A stretch of DNA of 62,825 nt from Myxococcales bacterium (GCA_021787845.1 JAJYLH010000032.1:1-62825), one strand, 5' to 3'; positions 1 through 8,556 are shown, counted from the stretch's first letter. The notes: a model not told the origin generated them from the sequence alone. Made by a program: numbers and translations.

Positions 1-57
1 CCCGCGAACAGGCGCGTAACCACCTCTCCCGCTACGCCGACGGCAACCCACGCAACG

Positions 58-642
58 TCATCCTACGCTCCGCCCCAGCCCACCAGAAGGCTCATCTCCA
101 TGTGGTTTCAGAATAGCCGCACCCAATTCCTTTTGGTCCTGGGCGATATTCGGCTCGGCTGTTAGCACACTCAACAAGGCTCCACGAAGAGCCGCCAATT
201 TCCGTTCCTGCGCGGCCGTTCTAATACGCATCCACGTTGCTTCGAAAAGCGTAGCGAACTCGTCGGACTGATAGTAATCCTTCAGCTTCTCCAGGTCGTC
301 TTCAGTAACCTGCATGCGCTGGCTAAGATACTCCATCGTCTCGTCCACTTTCGTCTCGTCCACTTTCTTCCGCCATCGCTTATCCTTCGTTCCCCAATAG
401 AGTTGATCCAAGGCAGAACCGACCCCGAACGGTAGTAGGCGCAGGAGGGCCCTGAAACCAATTTCGGCACGATCGGCTAGCGCTACCTTCCGCGCGTCAA
501 ACCGAAAACGCACGATCATCGCATCTTGGAGATTGTCTTTGATCGCCGCCATCCTGCGCTTCCCCGCTCTTGCAACGAGCACGATCCCGCCGATGATGAG
601 GCCGGCGATAAGGAGTCCGATCACCTCAGCGAAAACTGTCAC
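58..642 (-). CDS. Single-pass membrane protein, last gene of the HEPN-FtsA operon
   Basis: A 194-aa protein with one hydrophobic segment at about residues 5-27, followed at once by basic residues (RAGKRR). This predicts a short outside N-terminus, one membrane helix and a long cytoplasmic domain. The rest is charged and mainly helical, with a small internal duplication (KVDET KVDET at about 94-103). I recognise no family. Its start overlaps the 3' end of the HEPN-FtsA gene by 17 bases on the same strand, so translation is probably coupled. A membrane partner suits an FtsA-like protein that carries its own membrane-targeting helix. Base composition is poorer in GC than the region beyond 3300. 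Confidence 0.7.
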   Translation of the reverse strand: MTVFAEVIGLLIAGLIIGGIVLVARAGKRRMAAIKDNLQDAMIVRFRFDARKVALADRAEIGFRALLRLLPFGVGSALDQLYWGTKDKRWRKKVDETKVDETMEYLSQRMQVTEDDLEKLKDYYQSDEFATLFEATWMRIRTAAQERKLAALRGALLSVLTAEPNIAQDQKELGAAILKPHGDEPSGGLGRSVG

Positions 643-2698
643 TAATCCACTTTACGAAAGCTCTTGGCACACGCCAGGGACGCGACTCGTCGGACAGATA
701 CGGTCGCAATTGCAACAGCCCCACCGCCGTCGCCAAGCGTGGGTCGCTAATAACCTCTTCGCCAAGCCATGGCACTCCTCGACGTACAGGGAGTGCCAAC
801 ACTTGCTCAGCTAACTCTTCGATGCCCACCAAGAGCGACGAGCCACCGGTGACCACTAGCCCGCTGTTGAGCTCGTCCTCGGCACCACACGCCCGGATCT
901 CCCGGAGGACGAGTTCGAAGATCTCCGCCATGCGTGGCTCGATGATTTCCCCGAGGATCTGCCGGGCTATCTTCCGCGGCGGCCGGTCGCCCATGCTGGG
1001 GACGTCGATCAGCTCCTCCGGCCCGCACATCGCCGCCAGGGCGCACCCATGTTCCCGCTTGATCCGCTCGGCGTCGGCCAGGGGCGTGCGCAGCCCAATG
1101 ACGACGTCATTCGTCACGAGTTCTCCGCCCACGGGAATCGCCGTAGCGTGGATGAGGGCTCCGTCCACGAACACCGCGAGGTCGGTGGTGCCGCCGCCGA
1201 TGTCGACTATGCAGGTTCCCAGTGCCCGCTCCTCTTCGGTCAGCACGCTCTGCGCGGATGCGAGGGCCTGAAACAGGGTTCCGCTCACTTTGAGGCCCGC
1301 AAGCTCCACAGACCTGTTGATGCTCCGTACTGCCGTGCGCAGCGCCACAACGATTAGCACGTCCGCTTCCAGTCGCTTGCCAGTGATGCCGTACGGGGTC
1401 TTGATGCCGCCTAGCCCGTCGACCACGAACTCTTGAGGAAGTACGTAGACCACCTCGCGATCGTTGGGAATGGCCGCCGCCTGCGCGATCTCATGGACCC
1501 TAGCGATGTCTGCCGACGTAATGTGGCTGCCGTGGATTTCCGTGATCCCGCGCGAGCGGAAAGCCTTGACGCTAGATCCCCCGACGCCGACGACGACGCT
1601 GTCGATATAGCATTTCGCGGACTTCTCCGCGTTCGCTATCGCTAGCCGTATCGCACCGACGGTTTGATCCATGTCGACGACCATCCCGTTGCGTAAGCCT
1701 CGGACATGCGCCTCCCCCGTCCCGAGAATCGTCAGCTCCCCGCTGGGCGACTGTTCACCGACTGCCACGGCCACCTTCGTCGTGCCGATGTCGAGCGCGA
1801 CGATCACCTCACCTCTCCTGGACGCAGGTTTTCTGGCATTGGGCGACGCCTGCGAAGGCACTTGACCCCTCTGGAGTGGATTACTTGGATGATCTTCGGA
1901 AGTCTCAGTCGCCGGCCGAGTGGCCTCTGTGGCACCTTTCACAGGTGCCTTCTTCCCGCTGGCCCGACGGCGTCCTCCACTGGTCGCGCTCGGCTCCGGT
2001 TGGCCACCCGAACTTTCCACTCCGCCAACCGCACCCGGCTCTAGTGAAATCACGCTCTTCGCGGCCTCGAGTGCTCCTTCACTCTCCGCAACTCGATGAC
2101 GGGCCTCGTTGGGTAAGAGATGATTACTCACATCCTCTGAAGTCTCTGAAATACCGCTATTCTCAAGTTCAGCCATTTCCGTGGAGACGTGTCGTATTCC
2201 ATCAGCAGGAAGCGCCCTTGTGCCCATGCTGTATTGTGCTCGCGTCTCTCGGGCTACTTCGTCCTCGTATTGCATCTGTGAATCAGATAACTGCTCACGT
2301 CTGTACAGCTCTTCCAGGCAGGATGCCGCTTCAGGATCGATCTCAGCGCAGAATTCCATGACCGTGCGTACGATCAATCTTAGCTGAACAGGATGAAGAG
2401 GCAACCCATGATGGGGCATCATGTTCCTAAGGTCCTTGGCGAGAAACAGCCTATTCATGAGCCCTGGATCATGTTGCCCGGCCTTCTCAACAGCTTCAAG
2501 TCCCTTGTGAATAGACTCTCGTGGACGAATAAACCGACCATGTTCAAGCTGCGCCTGAAGGTGAAAGAAGACCCGATTCACAACTTCCGCGTACTCGGTA
2601 GGCTTGGCGCGTTGGTAAAGAGTGGTGATTTCCTTCCATCCAAAATCTACATGGAGTTCACTGCGGCTCTTGATTTTTCTTCTGCTTGGGGAAGCCAC
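626..2698 (-). CDS. HEPN-like domain fused to FtsA-type actin ATPase
   Basis: The 690-aa protein has three parts. Residues 1-165 are helical and contain LRNMMPHHG at 90-98, a match to the HEPN ribonuclease signature R-N-x-x-x-H (R91, H96). Residues 170-295 are low complexity and probably a flexible linker. Residues 296-690 are FtsA: phosphate-1 loop ALDIGTTK (301-308), phosphate-2 DIGGGTTD (499-506), adenosine motif TGGSS (617-621), and a C-terminal amphipathic segment (FVKWISDSFR) resembling the FtsA membrane-targeting helix. Housekeeping FtsA is about 410-450 aa, sits in the division (dcw) cluster and has no such N-terminus. The gene overlaps both operon neighbours and is divergent from an RtcR-like regulator. 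The FtsA part is certain. The HEPN reading rests on one motif and predicted helicity. HEPN RNases act in toxin-antitoxin and CRISPR-linked defence, so an effector role is my inference. Confidence 0.88.
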   Translation of the reverse strand: MASPSRRKIKSRSELHVDFGWKEITTLYQRAKPTEYAEVVNRVFFHLQAQLEHGRFIRPRESIHKGLEAVEKAGQHDPGLMNRLFLAKDLRNMMPHHGLPLHPVQLRLIVRTVMEFCAEIDPEAASCLEELYRREQLSDSQMQYEDEVARETRAQYSMGTRALPADGIRHVSTEMAELENSGISETSEDVSNHLLPNEARHRVAESEGALEAAKSVISLEPGAVGGVESSGGQPEPSATSGGRRRASGKKAPVKGATEATRPATETSEDHPSNPLQRGQVPSQASPNARKPASRRGEVIVALDIGTTKVAVAVGEQSPSGELTILGTGEAHVRGLRNGMVVDMDQTVGAIRLAIANAEKSAKCYIDSVVVGVGGSSVKAFRSRGITEIHGSHITSADIARVHEIAQAAAIPNDREVVYVLPQEFVVDGLGGIKTPYGITGKRLEADVLIVVALRTAVRSINRSVELAGLKVSGTLFQALASAQSVLTEEERALGTCIVDIGGGTTDLAVFVDGALIHATAIPVGGELVTNDVVIGLRTPLADAERIKREHGCALAAMCGPEELIDVPSMGDRPPRKIARQILGEIIEPRMAEIFELVLREIRACGAEDELNSGLVVTGGSSLLVGIEELAEQVLALPVRRGVPWLGEEVISDPRLATAVGLLQLRPYLSDESRPWRVPRAFVKWISDSFR

Positions 2699-2957
2699 CT
2701 ACAGTCTCCCGCCACACAGTGTCGTCAAAGCCCATGATGTCACACAGCTTGTTAAACAGCCAGCTTTCGAGATCCATGAGTTCATTGTTGGCCTCGGCGC
2801 TGGAAAGTCCTTGCGTCTTGATCTTGTCGACGAGCTTCGACGCTTCAAGCGTAACAGTTTCAGAGACACCAATGAACTCGCGCGCAAGCCTGAGTTGGGT
2901 CTTGCGGTCAAGATTAAGACCAAGCGTCTCATGGTTGCGAGGTGATTCGCCTTCCAT
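2658..2957 (-). CDS. Small helical protein, first gene of the HEPN-FtsA operon
   Basis: A 99-aa charged, probably all-helical protein without a signal or membrane segment. Its 3' end overlaps the start of the HEPN-FtsA gene by 41 bases, in a different frame. I recognise no family. In HEPN toxin systems a small protein often precedes the toxin and acts as antitoxin or guard. That role is possible by position only: the MNT nucleotidyltransferase motif (GSx10DxD) that accompanies many HEPN toxins is absent. The ATG at 2957 follows AT-rich sequence without a clear Shine-Dalgarno site. Confidence 0.65.
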   Translation of the reverse strand: MEGESPRNHETLGLNLDRKTQLRLAREFIGVSETVTLEASKLVDKIKTQGLSSAEANNELMDLESWLFNKLCDIMGFDDTVWRETVGGFPKQKKNQEPQ

Positions 2958-3252
2958 ATGAAGAGTAGGTTAAGAATATAGTCCAATAATAGCATATGCT
3001 GGCCGTCGCAGCAAGCCATCTCCAACGGGGCTGGAACCACGGAGACAGAAGTGCCACCGACAAGGTTGGCGGCGACGTGCCTGTGCTGTGCTCGTCGCGG
3101 AATCTCTTGCCGCTCACCGCCCTCATCGTCCCAACCCCGCGCCTGACGCTCCCCGCCGAATCCGAGCATCCCTCGCGCTCTCGCCGCCGTCAAGCGCTTC
3201 CGCTTCGGCACCACGGTTGCCTTCGGCCGGACGGCGGGCGTAGGCTGCCGGC
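2958..3252. other. Divergent intergenic control region
   Basis: This 295-base gap separates the leftward HEPN-FtsA operon from the rightward RtcR-like gene. The operon-proximal side (2958-3000) is AT-rich with a short palindrome (AGCATATGCT), suited to a promoter for the operon. The other side is GC-rich and carries a -24/-12 sigma-54 match. I find no gene here. Confidence 0.5.
3206..3221 (+). promoter_or_regulatory. Candidate sigma-54 (-24/-12) promoter
   Basis: CGGCACCACGGTTGCC matches the TGGCAC-N5-TTGC consensus. The invariant GG (3207-3208) and GC (3219-3220) have the required ten bases between them. The site ends 31 bases before the ATG of the RtcR-like activator, so an activator of sigma-54 may be driving its own gene. 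A chance match in GC-rich DNA is possible. Confidence 0.45.
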
Positions 3253-4758
3253 ATGGCTCATGTCCTGGTCTCCTGGATCGGGCACACGGACCTTCGGGCG
3301 GTGACGGAGTCGGCGCGGGTCGGCTACGGGCCGGTCTTGAACGCCCTCCGGGGTCGTGCCTTCGACGCCGCGGTGCTCGTCACGAATTCACCGGAAGCGC
3401 AGGTGCAGGCCTTCGAGCAGTGGGTCGGCTCCGCTATCGAGCGACCGGTGTCGGTGTCCATCCGGCAGGTGTCGCTCACCTCGCCGATGAACTTCACCGA
3501 GGTGCACAACGCGGCGGTGGCCGGGTGTGAGGAGGCGGTGAAGTTTGGCGAGGGCGCAAACGAGCTGACGTTTCACCTCAGCCCCGGCACGCCGGTCATG
3601 GCCGCGGTCTGGATGATCCTGGCCAAATCGCGGTTCTCTGCAGCGAAGCCGAAGCTCATCGCCTCGTCGCACGAGAAGGGTGTCGAAGACGTGGACTTTC
3701 CCTTCGACCTGGTGGCGGAGTTCATGCCCGAAGTCTGGCGGCGTGAAGAGCTGCAGCGCTTGCAGTTAGCGGAAGCGAAGCCGGGGGCCACGGCACACTT
3801 CGGCGACATCGTGTACCGGAGCCCGGCGATGCGCCGGGTGGTGGGAATCGCAGAGCGGCTGGCGCCGACCGACGTGTCGGTCGTCATCGAAGGCGAGTCC
3901 GGCACCGGCAAGGAGCTGTTCGCCCGCGCCATCCACCAGGCCAGTGGGCGGGCCAAGGAGCCGTTCATCGCCGTGAACTGCGGCGCCATCCCCGACACCC
4001 TCGTTGAGTCCGAGTTCTTCGGCCACGTGAGGGGTGCGTTCACCGGCGCCGTCACCGATCGCGCGGGATACTTCGAGGCCGCCGACGGCGGCACGCTTTT
4101 CCTCGACGAAATCGGGGAGCTGCCGCTCCTCGCGCAGGCCAAGCTCCTGCGCGTACTCCAAGAGAAAGAGGTGCGCCGGATCGGCGCGGTCTCGTCCATG
4201 ACTCGGGTGGACGTGCGCGTCATCGCTGCCACCAACCGGAACCTGGTGGACGAAGTGGCGGCGGGGCGATTTCGGGGCGACCTCTACTACCGCCTGGCTC
4301 GGGCCGGCTTCCGGCTGCCCTCCCTCCGGGAGCGACGGGACGAGATCGACCTCCTCCTCGACGTCCTGATGAAGCGGGCGGAGGGCCAGGGTCTGCCCGA
4401 AAAAAAGCTTTCGGCTTCAGCGCGCGAGCTCCTTCGCAAACACTCCTGGCCCGGCAATGTCAGGGAGCTGGAGAACACGCTGTACCGTCTCCGGCTCTGG
4501 TCGGACCGGAAGGAGATCTCGGCGGATGACGTTCGGGATGTCCTGCATTCCGGCCAGGAATTGCCACCCGACCGCATTCTTGACCTGCCGATCGGCGAGG
4601 GCTTCAGCCTCCAAAGGATTCTTGATCGGGTTCGCGAGCACTACATCAGCCGCGCCCTGGCCGAGACCGGCGGGACAAAGTCGAAGGCCGCTAAATTATT
4701 GGGCTTTGCGAACGCCATGACCTTCGCGAACTGGCAGAAGAAACCCGCTCGCGAGTGA
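3253..4758 (+). CDS. RtcR-like CARF/sigma-54 transcriptional activator
   Basis: A 501-aa bacterial enhancer-binding protein. Residues 1-175 resemble the RtcR sensory domain, a CARF fold: a Rossmann-like start, and a strand-turn-helix reading [15 protein letters not shown] that parallels the HITTGTHVAQ stretch of E. coli RtcR. Residues 185-420 are the AAA+ sigma-54 domain, with Walker A GESGTGKE (214-221), the sigma-54 contact loop GAFTGA (261-266) and Walker B TLFLDEI (281-287). The C-terminus is a Fis-like HTH ([11 protein letters not shown]). CARF domains bind cyclic oligoadenylates or related RNA-end ligands. RtcR normally switches on the rtcBA RNA-repair operon, but neither gene is here. 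The divergent neighbour is the HEPN-FtsA operon, its likely target. The gene is much richer in GC than that operon. Confidence 0.9.
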   Translation: MAHVLVSWIGHTDLRAVTESARVGYGPVLNALRGRAFDAAVLVTNSPEAQVQAFEQWVGSAIERPVSVSIRQVSLTSPMNFTEVHNAAVAGCEEAVKFGEGANELTFHLSPGTPVMAAVWMILAKSRFSAAKPKLIASSHEKGVEDVDFPFDLVAEFMPEVWRREELQRLQLAEAKPGATAHFGDIVYRSPAMRRVVGIAERLAPTDVSVVIEGESGTGKELFARAIHQASGRAKEPFIAVNCGAIPDTLVESEFFGHVRGAFTGAVTDRAGYFEAADGGTLFLDEIGELPLLAQAKLLRVLQEKEVRRIGAVSSMTRVDVRVIAATNRNLVDEVAAGRFRGDLYYRLARAGFRLPSLRERRDEIDLLLDVLMKRAEGQGLPEKKLSASARELLRKHSWPGNVRELENTLYRLRLWSDRKEISADDVRDVLHSGQELPPDRILDLPIGEGFSLQRILDRVREHYISRALAETGGTKSKAAKLLGFANAMTFANWQKKPARE

Positions 4759-4910
4759 CGGCACGACGGCTGCATCGGTAGCAGCCCGAACGGCACGGAG
4801 GGTGGTAGGCAGTAGCGCTGCCGCCCGGACTGAAGTCCAGGTCCAAGACGAGCGAACGTCACGCCGCATCAGCGGCTGCCGAGTCGTCTGTCCGTTGCCG
4901 GGAGGGCGTT

Positions 4911-5273
4911 ATGAAACACACGAAGCGTCGCCGTCGTCATCTCTGCTCGGCCTGCCATCAGCATCGGGCGCTCTTTCGCACTCGCCGCGGTCAGGTCAAG
5001 GCGGACCGGTCGCACGAAGTCTGCTTCCGCTGCTACCGCGCCGAGTGCGATCGGGTGCGCGCCGAAAAGCTGGCGCGCTCTGAAGCCGCCCGTGCGCTCC
5101 CCGCGCGCGGCCCTGTCGGCCGCGCACAGCGAAGCCGAGAGCGTTGCCCTCGGCCAGCCGGCGCGGACGCTGAAGGCTGTCCTGCCGCAGTTCGCCCGGG
5201 CGGCCGGCCAGCGGGCGGCGGCGGCGGCCGGCCGGCTCAGCACTCTCCACGCCGCCCTGGGCGACGCGGGTAA
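4911..5273 (+). CDS. Zinc-knuckle protein (CxxC...CxxC)
   Basis: Starts at an ATG eight bases after a strong GGGAGGG site. The first 60 residues hold CSACHQH and CFRCYRAE, two paired-cysteine motifs about 25 residues apart in a basic setting, a treble-clef or zinc-ribbon pattern that I recall as common in small proteins of GC-rich Proteobacteria. The last 60 residues are low complexity and overlap the next gene by about 180 bases in another frame, so the true C-terminus is uncertain; a frameshift near 5090 could explain the arrangement. Probably nucleic-acid binding. It appears to be the first gene of the transfer-like module. Confidence 0.55.
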   Translation: MKHTKRRRRHLCSACHQHRALFRTRRGQVKADRSHEVCFRCYRAECDRVRAEKLARSEAARALPARGPVGRAQRSRERCPRPAGADAEGCPAAVRPGGRPAGGGGGRPAQHSPRRPGRRG

Positions 5274-6867
5274 GAACCTCGCCGATGGGCAGGCGCGGCG
5301 CGACCACGATCTTTCACGGTTCCAGTCGAGCGAGACCTTGACCCGCCTGAAGCGGAAGCTCCTCTGGCGGGAAAAGCTCTTGGTCTTGGCCGAAGCCGTG
5401 GCCGTCTCCCTGGCCATCGCCTCGTTTCTCGGGCTGACCGACAACTACGGGGGAGCGGCACCGCTCTCGGCTTGGTTGTCGGGCGCATCGCTCGCGGCCT
5501 CGGCCGTTCTTTCGGGCTGGGGCTTGGCCTGGATCGGGGCCAAGCTCCTCGGCACCGGCCCCTTGCCCAAGCGGCTCGGCCTCATCGCAGGCCTCGGACT
5601 TGGGGCCGCCAGTCTCGCCTTCGCGGCGGCGATCGGGTTCGTGCGGTACGCCGGCGCGGACTCGCGCCTGTCTTCGGGCGCCGCCGCGGCCGGTTCGGTC
5701 GGCCTCGCGATCATCGTGTCGCTCTGCTCGGCGGTCGTGTTCACGACCTGCCTCATCACCCGGCGCCAGCTTCTGTTCGTAGAAGCTGAGCTCTCCGAGG
5801 TCACGAAGCGGAGCGACGCCCACGGTCGGGAAATCTCTCGGCTGACAATCGCTCGCGATGAGGCGGCCGAACGCGAAGCGGGCGCCACCCGCGAGTCCGG
5901 CATCGTTGACGAGCTTGAGACGGCGTTCGAAGCGGCTGTCCAGCTCATCGCCGGGAAACTGAGGGCCTACAACGCCATCCTGCCGGATCGGTTGGCGCGG
6001 GCGGTCAGCGCCTGGCGCACCCTGAAAGACCTCTCGGCTCCCGAGCTGGAAATGGTTGCTGCCACGGCCTTCCGGCTGGTGCCGGTGGACGAGAAGACCG
6101 GGGGGAAGACCGGAATCCTCAGCGTGCTGCGCACCCTGACGATGCTCCTCTTGGTGCTCGGGGCAACGTCTTTCTTCGCCTGTACCGACCATCGCCCTCC
6201 GGCAGCGGTCACGCTCATCTGCGACCCGTCCGGGAAAGCGCCGGAGGACGTGTGCTCACCGCTCCTCCTCTCTCTCGCGTACCAGCACTTCATCCAGGTG
6301 GGGCCGCCGCTCAATTCGCGGTTCACCATTATCTACACCGGTAGGAGTCTGTCGGCGACCGTGACCGCTCCGGCTCTCGTGGTGTTGCCGCGCTCGCGGG
6401 CCGACCGGGATGCCTGGATCGATCGGACGGTCACGGCGCTCGGTTCCGAGACCCTGCCGAACCTGCCGGCCGACGGAAAAGACAACGTGAGCGACCTCCT
6501 CTCCGCGCTCGTCATCGCGAGTGAGGACGCGAGCGCCTTCCCGGCGGATCGTCACTCGCTGTTCATCGCCTCGGACGGCCTGCTGGTCTCCCGAGAGCTC
6601 GGCCTCAACGCCGAGCGGCACGTGCCCTCTACCCAGGAAGTGCTGGCGCGGCTTCGCGAGAAACACATCCGGCTCGACCTCAGCCTCTTCACCGGTCGCC
6701 TCACCATCTGCGGGTTCTCCAACGCCGGGCTGACCGCTTCCGCTCTTGAGGCTCGTGCCGAACTCTGGCGCGAACTCATCGCGAGTAGCCAGGGCGGAAC
6801 GCCGATCATCCTGCCGACCTGCCGCGGTCTGTACCAGGACACCGTTCTCAACCGGCGGGTGCCTTGA
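5092..6867 (+). CDS. Multi-pass membrane protein with vWA-like ectodomain
   Basis: A 591-aa protein from a GTG; no ATG occurs in this frame before about 6050. A coiled N-terminus is followed by four hydrophobic segments (about residues 100-230), a charged coiled-coil stretch (230-330), another hydrophobic segment (about 345-362, ending near a Cys) and a soluble domain to the C-terminus. The soluble part shows a vWA/Rossmann rhythm, with a strand SLFIASDG and a helix dense in small residues, although a full DxSxS metal site is not evident. It lies eleven bases before the 50-aa TM gene and the coupling-ATPase gene. I infer a membrane platform for DNA transfer or replication of the element. No named family recognised. 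Confidence 0.7.
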   Translation: MRSPRAALSAAHSEAESVALGQPARTLKAVLPQFARAAGQRAAAAAGRLSTLHAALGDAGKNLADGQARRDHDLSRFQSSETLTRLKRKLLWREKLLVLAEAVAVSLAIASFLGLTDNYGGAAPLSAWLSGASLAASAVLSGWGLAWIGAKLLGTGPLPKRLGLIAGLGLGAASLAFAAAIGFVRYAGADSRLSSGAAAAGSVGLAIIVSLCSAVVFTTCLITRRQLLFVEAELSEVTKRSDAHGREISRLTIARDEAAEREAGATRESGIVDELETAFEAAVQLIAGKLRAYNAILPDRLARAVSAWRTLKDLSAPELEMVAATAFRLVPVDEKTGGKTGILSVLRTLTMLLLVLGATSFFACTDHRPPAAVTLICDPSGKAPEDVCSPLLLSLAYQHFIQVGPPLNSRFTIIYTGRSLSATVTAPALVVLPRSRADRDAWIDRTVTALGSETLPNLPADGKDNVSDLLSALVIASEDASAFPADRHSLFIASDGLLVSRELGLNAERHVPSTQEVLARLREKHIRLDLSLFTGRLTICGFSNAGLTASALEARAELWRELIASSQGGTPIILPTCRGLYQDTVLNRRVP

Positions 6868-6878
6868 GGCAGCCGACC

Positions 6879-7031
6879 ATGACCGCTGTCGCCTTCCTCG
6901 CTCTCGGTGTGCTCGCCCTAGCGGCTCTCGGCACCGGCTGGGCGAATTTCACCCGCCACCGGCAGGCGCTCCGGAAGCTCCGGCCGAGCCGGAAGACCTC
7001 CCTGAAAAAGCGAGCGGACGATGGGCCTTGA
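6879..7031 (+). CDS. 50-aa single-TM basic protein
   Basis: ATG at 6879 to TGA at 7029-7031. The first ~22 residues form one hydrophobic helix and the remainder is strongly basic (RHRQALRKLRPSRK). It overlaps the ATG of the downstream ATPase by 11 bases. VirD4/TraD coupling ATPases normally carry an N-terminal membrane anchor, which the next protein lacks, so this small protein may supply the anchor in trans. That is inference from arrangement. Confidence 0.6.
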   Translation: MTAVAFLALGVLALAALGTGWANFTRHRQALRKLRPSRKTSLKKRADDGP

Positions 7032-8553
7032 CCTGACACGCCTCGCGCTCGCGCTCGGCCGGCGGCGGCTGACCGGGAGCAGTTCCTCTTCGTCGAGCAC
7101 CACGACCGGCGTCGTGGTTGGCAGTACCGCTAGCGGTGAACCGGTACGGTTCGAAGCTCCATCCTTGGAACACGCCGGGCACCTCACGGTCTTCGGCTCG
7201 TCGGGCTGCGGCAAGACCTCGCTCATCGCCGGGTTCCTGGCCGCGGAGATTGCGGAAGACAACGCTCTTCCGCCCGAGCAGCGCCGGTCATTTCTCGTCT
7301 GCGACCCGAAGGGAGATACGGTAGCGCTGCTGCTTGCCGCGATGGCGGCTCAACCGGCACGACTCGACGACGTTCGGTGGCTGGACTCGTTTTCCGCGGG
7401 TGGTTTTCCGTTCAACCTGAATCACCTGGCGCTCGGGGACACCCCCCGCGACCTACGTGCCCTGGCCTTGGCCGATCTGGTCGGCCAAGTATCCACGTCC
7501 ACGGGCAAGTCACCGATGGGAGGCAGTGGCCACAGGCAACGGGATGTACTCCAGCACGTGATCCTCGGTGCGCTGTCTGTCCCGCATCCGCGCGCGAGCC
7601 TCTTGCTTGCCCTCGACGCCTTGGAACTGCCGGACGGCCCCCAACGTCTGGCCGCTGCCACGACCTCGAGCCGTGCGCGTCAGTTCTGCCTCTCGACCAG
7701 ACTCGGCGAAGAGCTGCGGGTGAGTTGCGCTTCACGCCTGAGGGTAGCGCTTTCGGCAACCGACAGCCTGAGCCGGCTCATTTCCGCGCCCACGTGCGTC
7801 CAGTTCGACGAGCTGCTCGCGCCGGGTCGCATCACGCTCGTCAACCTCGGGAATCCACCGGGGGGAATGCTGGCGCTCCAGGGCTTCTACGCCAACCTCG
7901 TGGTGCGTCTCGCGAGCGAGCACCTTCTCAGCCGGCGAAGTCCCTGGCCTGGATCGAGTACCTCCGTCGTCCTCGACGAAGCGCAGGTCACGGCCGAGAC
8001 GCTCGGGGACATCATGGAGCGGGCCTACACGGTCGGCCGCTCCAAGGGCATCAGCTTCGTCACCCTGACGCAGAGTCCGGTCCTGATCCAAGCCGCCTCG
8101 GACACGCTCCTTCGCGTTCTTCTCACCAACAGCGCCGCCGGCAAGCTCATCGGGAGACTCAGCGCCCCGGATGCCGAACTCCTGGCCAGGGAGCGTGCGC
8201 CGGGGAAGGGCGTGGCCGAGAGCGCGAGCCTGGTTCGGTCGCGCCTCGTGTCCACGATCACGAGCCTGGAGGACAGGGAGTTCATCTTCCTCAAGGCCGG
8301 CCAGCACCAGCGGTTCACTGCCGCCCCCCTCGACATCCCCGGCTGGGAGAGAGCGCTCGCGGAAAACGCCGACCGCGTCAAAGCTGTAGAGGAGCGGCTC
8401 TGCCTACCGAAAGACCTGCCGCCCCGCTTCTCCCTGACCGAGGTCGTGCTCCCGAAAAAAACTCGCGGTCATGGTGGACGCCAAGCGGCAGCCCCACCGT
8501 CCGGCTCACCGCCCTCTTCCACCTCCAAGCCGCCGCGCTCGCGGTGGGGATGA
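7021..8553 (+). CDS. VirD4/TraD-like coupling ATPase
   Basis: A 510-aa soluble P-loop ATPase. Walker A is GSSGCGKT (59-66), preceded by a serine-rich N-terminus instead of membrane helices. VLDEAQ near residue 317 is Walker B with a following Gln. The segment FVTLTQSP and the TraM-recognition-like C-terminal half fit the TraG/TraD/VirD4 group that pumps DNA through conjugation pores, or brings DNA to them. No relaxase gene is visible in the window, so the element may be mobilisable rather than self-transmissible, or its relaxase may lie further left. It forms an operon with the genes on either side: an 11-base overlap before and a three-base gap after. Confidence 0.8.
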   Translation: MGLDLTRLALALGRRRLTGSSSSSSSTTTGVVVGSTASGEPVRFEAPSLEHAGHLTVFGSSGCGKTSLIAGFLAAEIAEDNALPPEQRRSFLVCDPKGDTVALLLAAMAAQPARLDDVRWLDSFSAGGFPFNLNHLALGDTPRDLRALALADLVGQVSTSTGKSPMGGSGHRQRDVLQHVILGALSVPHPRASLLLALDALELPDGPQRLAAATTSSRARQFCLSTRLGEELRVSCASRLRVALSATDSLSRLISAPTCVQFDELLAPGRITLVNLGNPPGGMLALQGFYANLVVRLASEHLLSRRSPWPGSSTSVVLDEAQVTAETLGDIMERAYTVGRSKGISFVTLTQSPVLIQAASDTLLRVLLTNSAAGKLIGRLSAPDAELLARERAPGKGVAESASLVRSRLVSTITSLEDREFIFLKAGQHQRFTAAPLDIPGWERALAENADRVKAVEERLCLPKDLPPRFSLTEVVLPKKTRGHGGRQAAAPPSGSPPSSTSKPPRSRWG

Positions 8554-8556
8554 ACC

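Noticed and set aside
626-2698. Reading the FtsA protein as the housekeeping division gene
   Set aside because: The surrounding genes are mobile-element genes rather than the mur/fts cluster, and the protein has a 295-residue N-terminal addition. It cannot be excluded without the rest of the genome.
3253-4758. Reading the regulator as part of an RNA-repair rtcBA locus
   Set aside because: No RtcB ligase or RtcA cyclase is encoded on either side; only the regulator resembles that system.
4759-4910. A left attachment site between the regulator and the zinc-knuckle gene
   Set aside because: I looked for a copy of the tRNA-Asp 3' end here and found none; only short GC palindromes are present.
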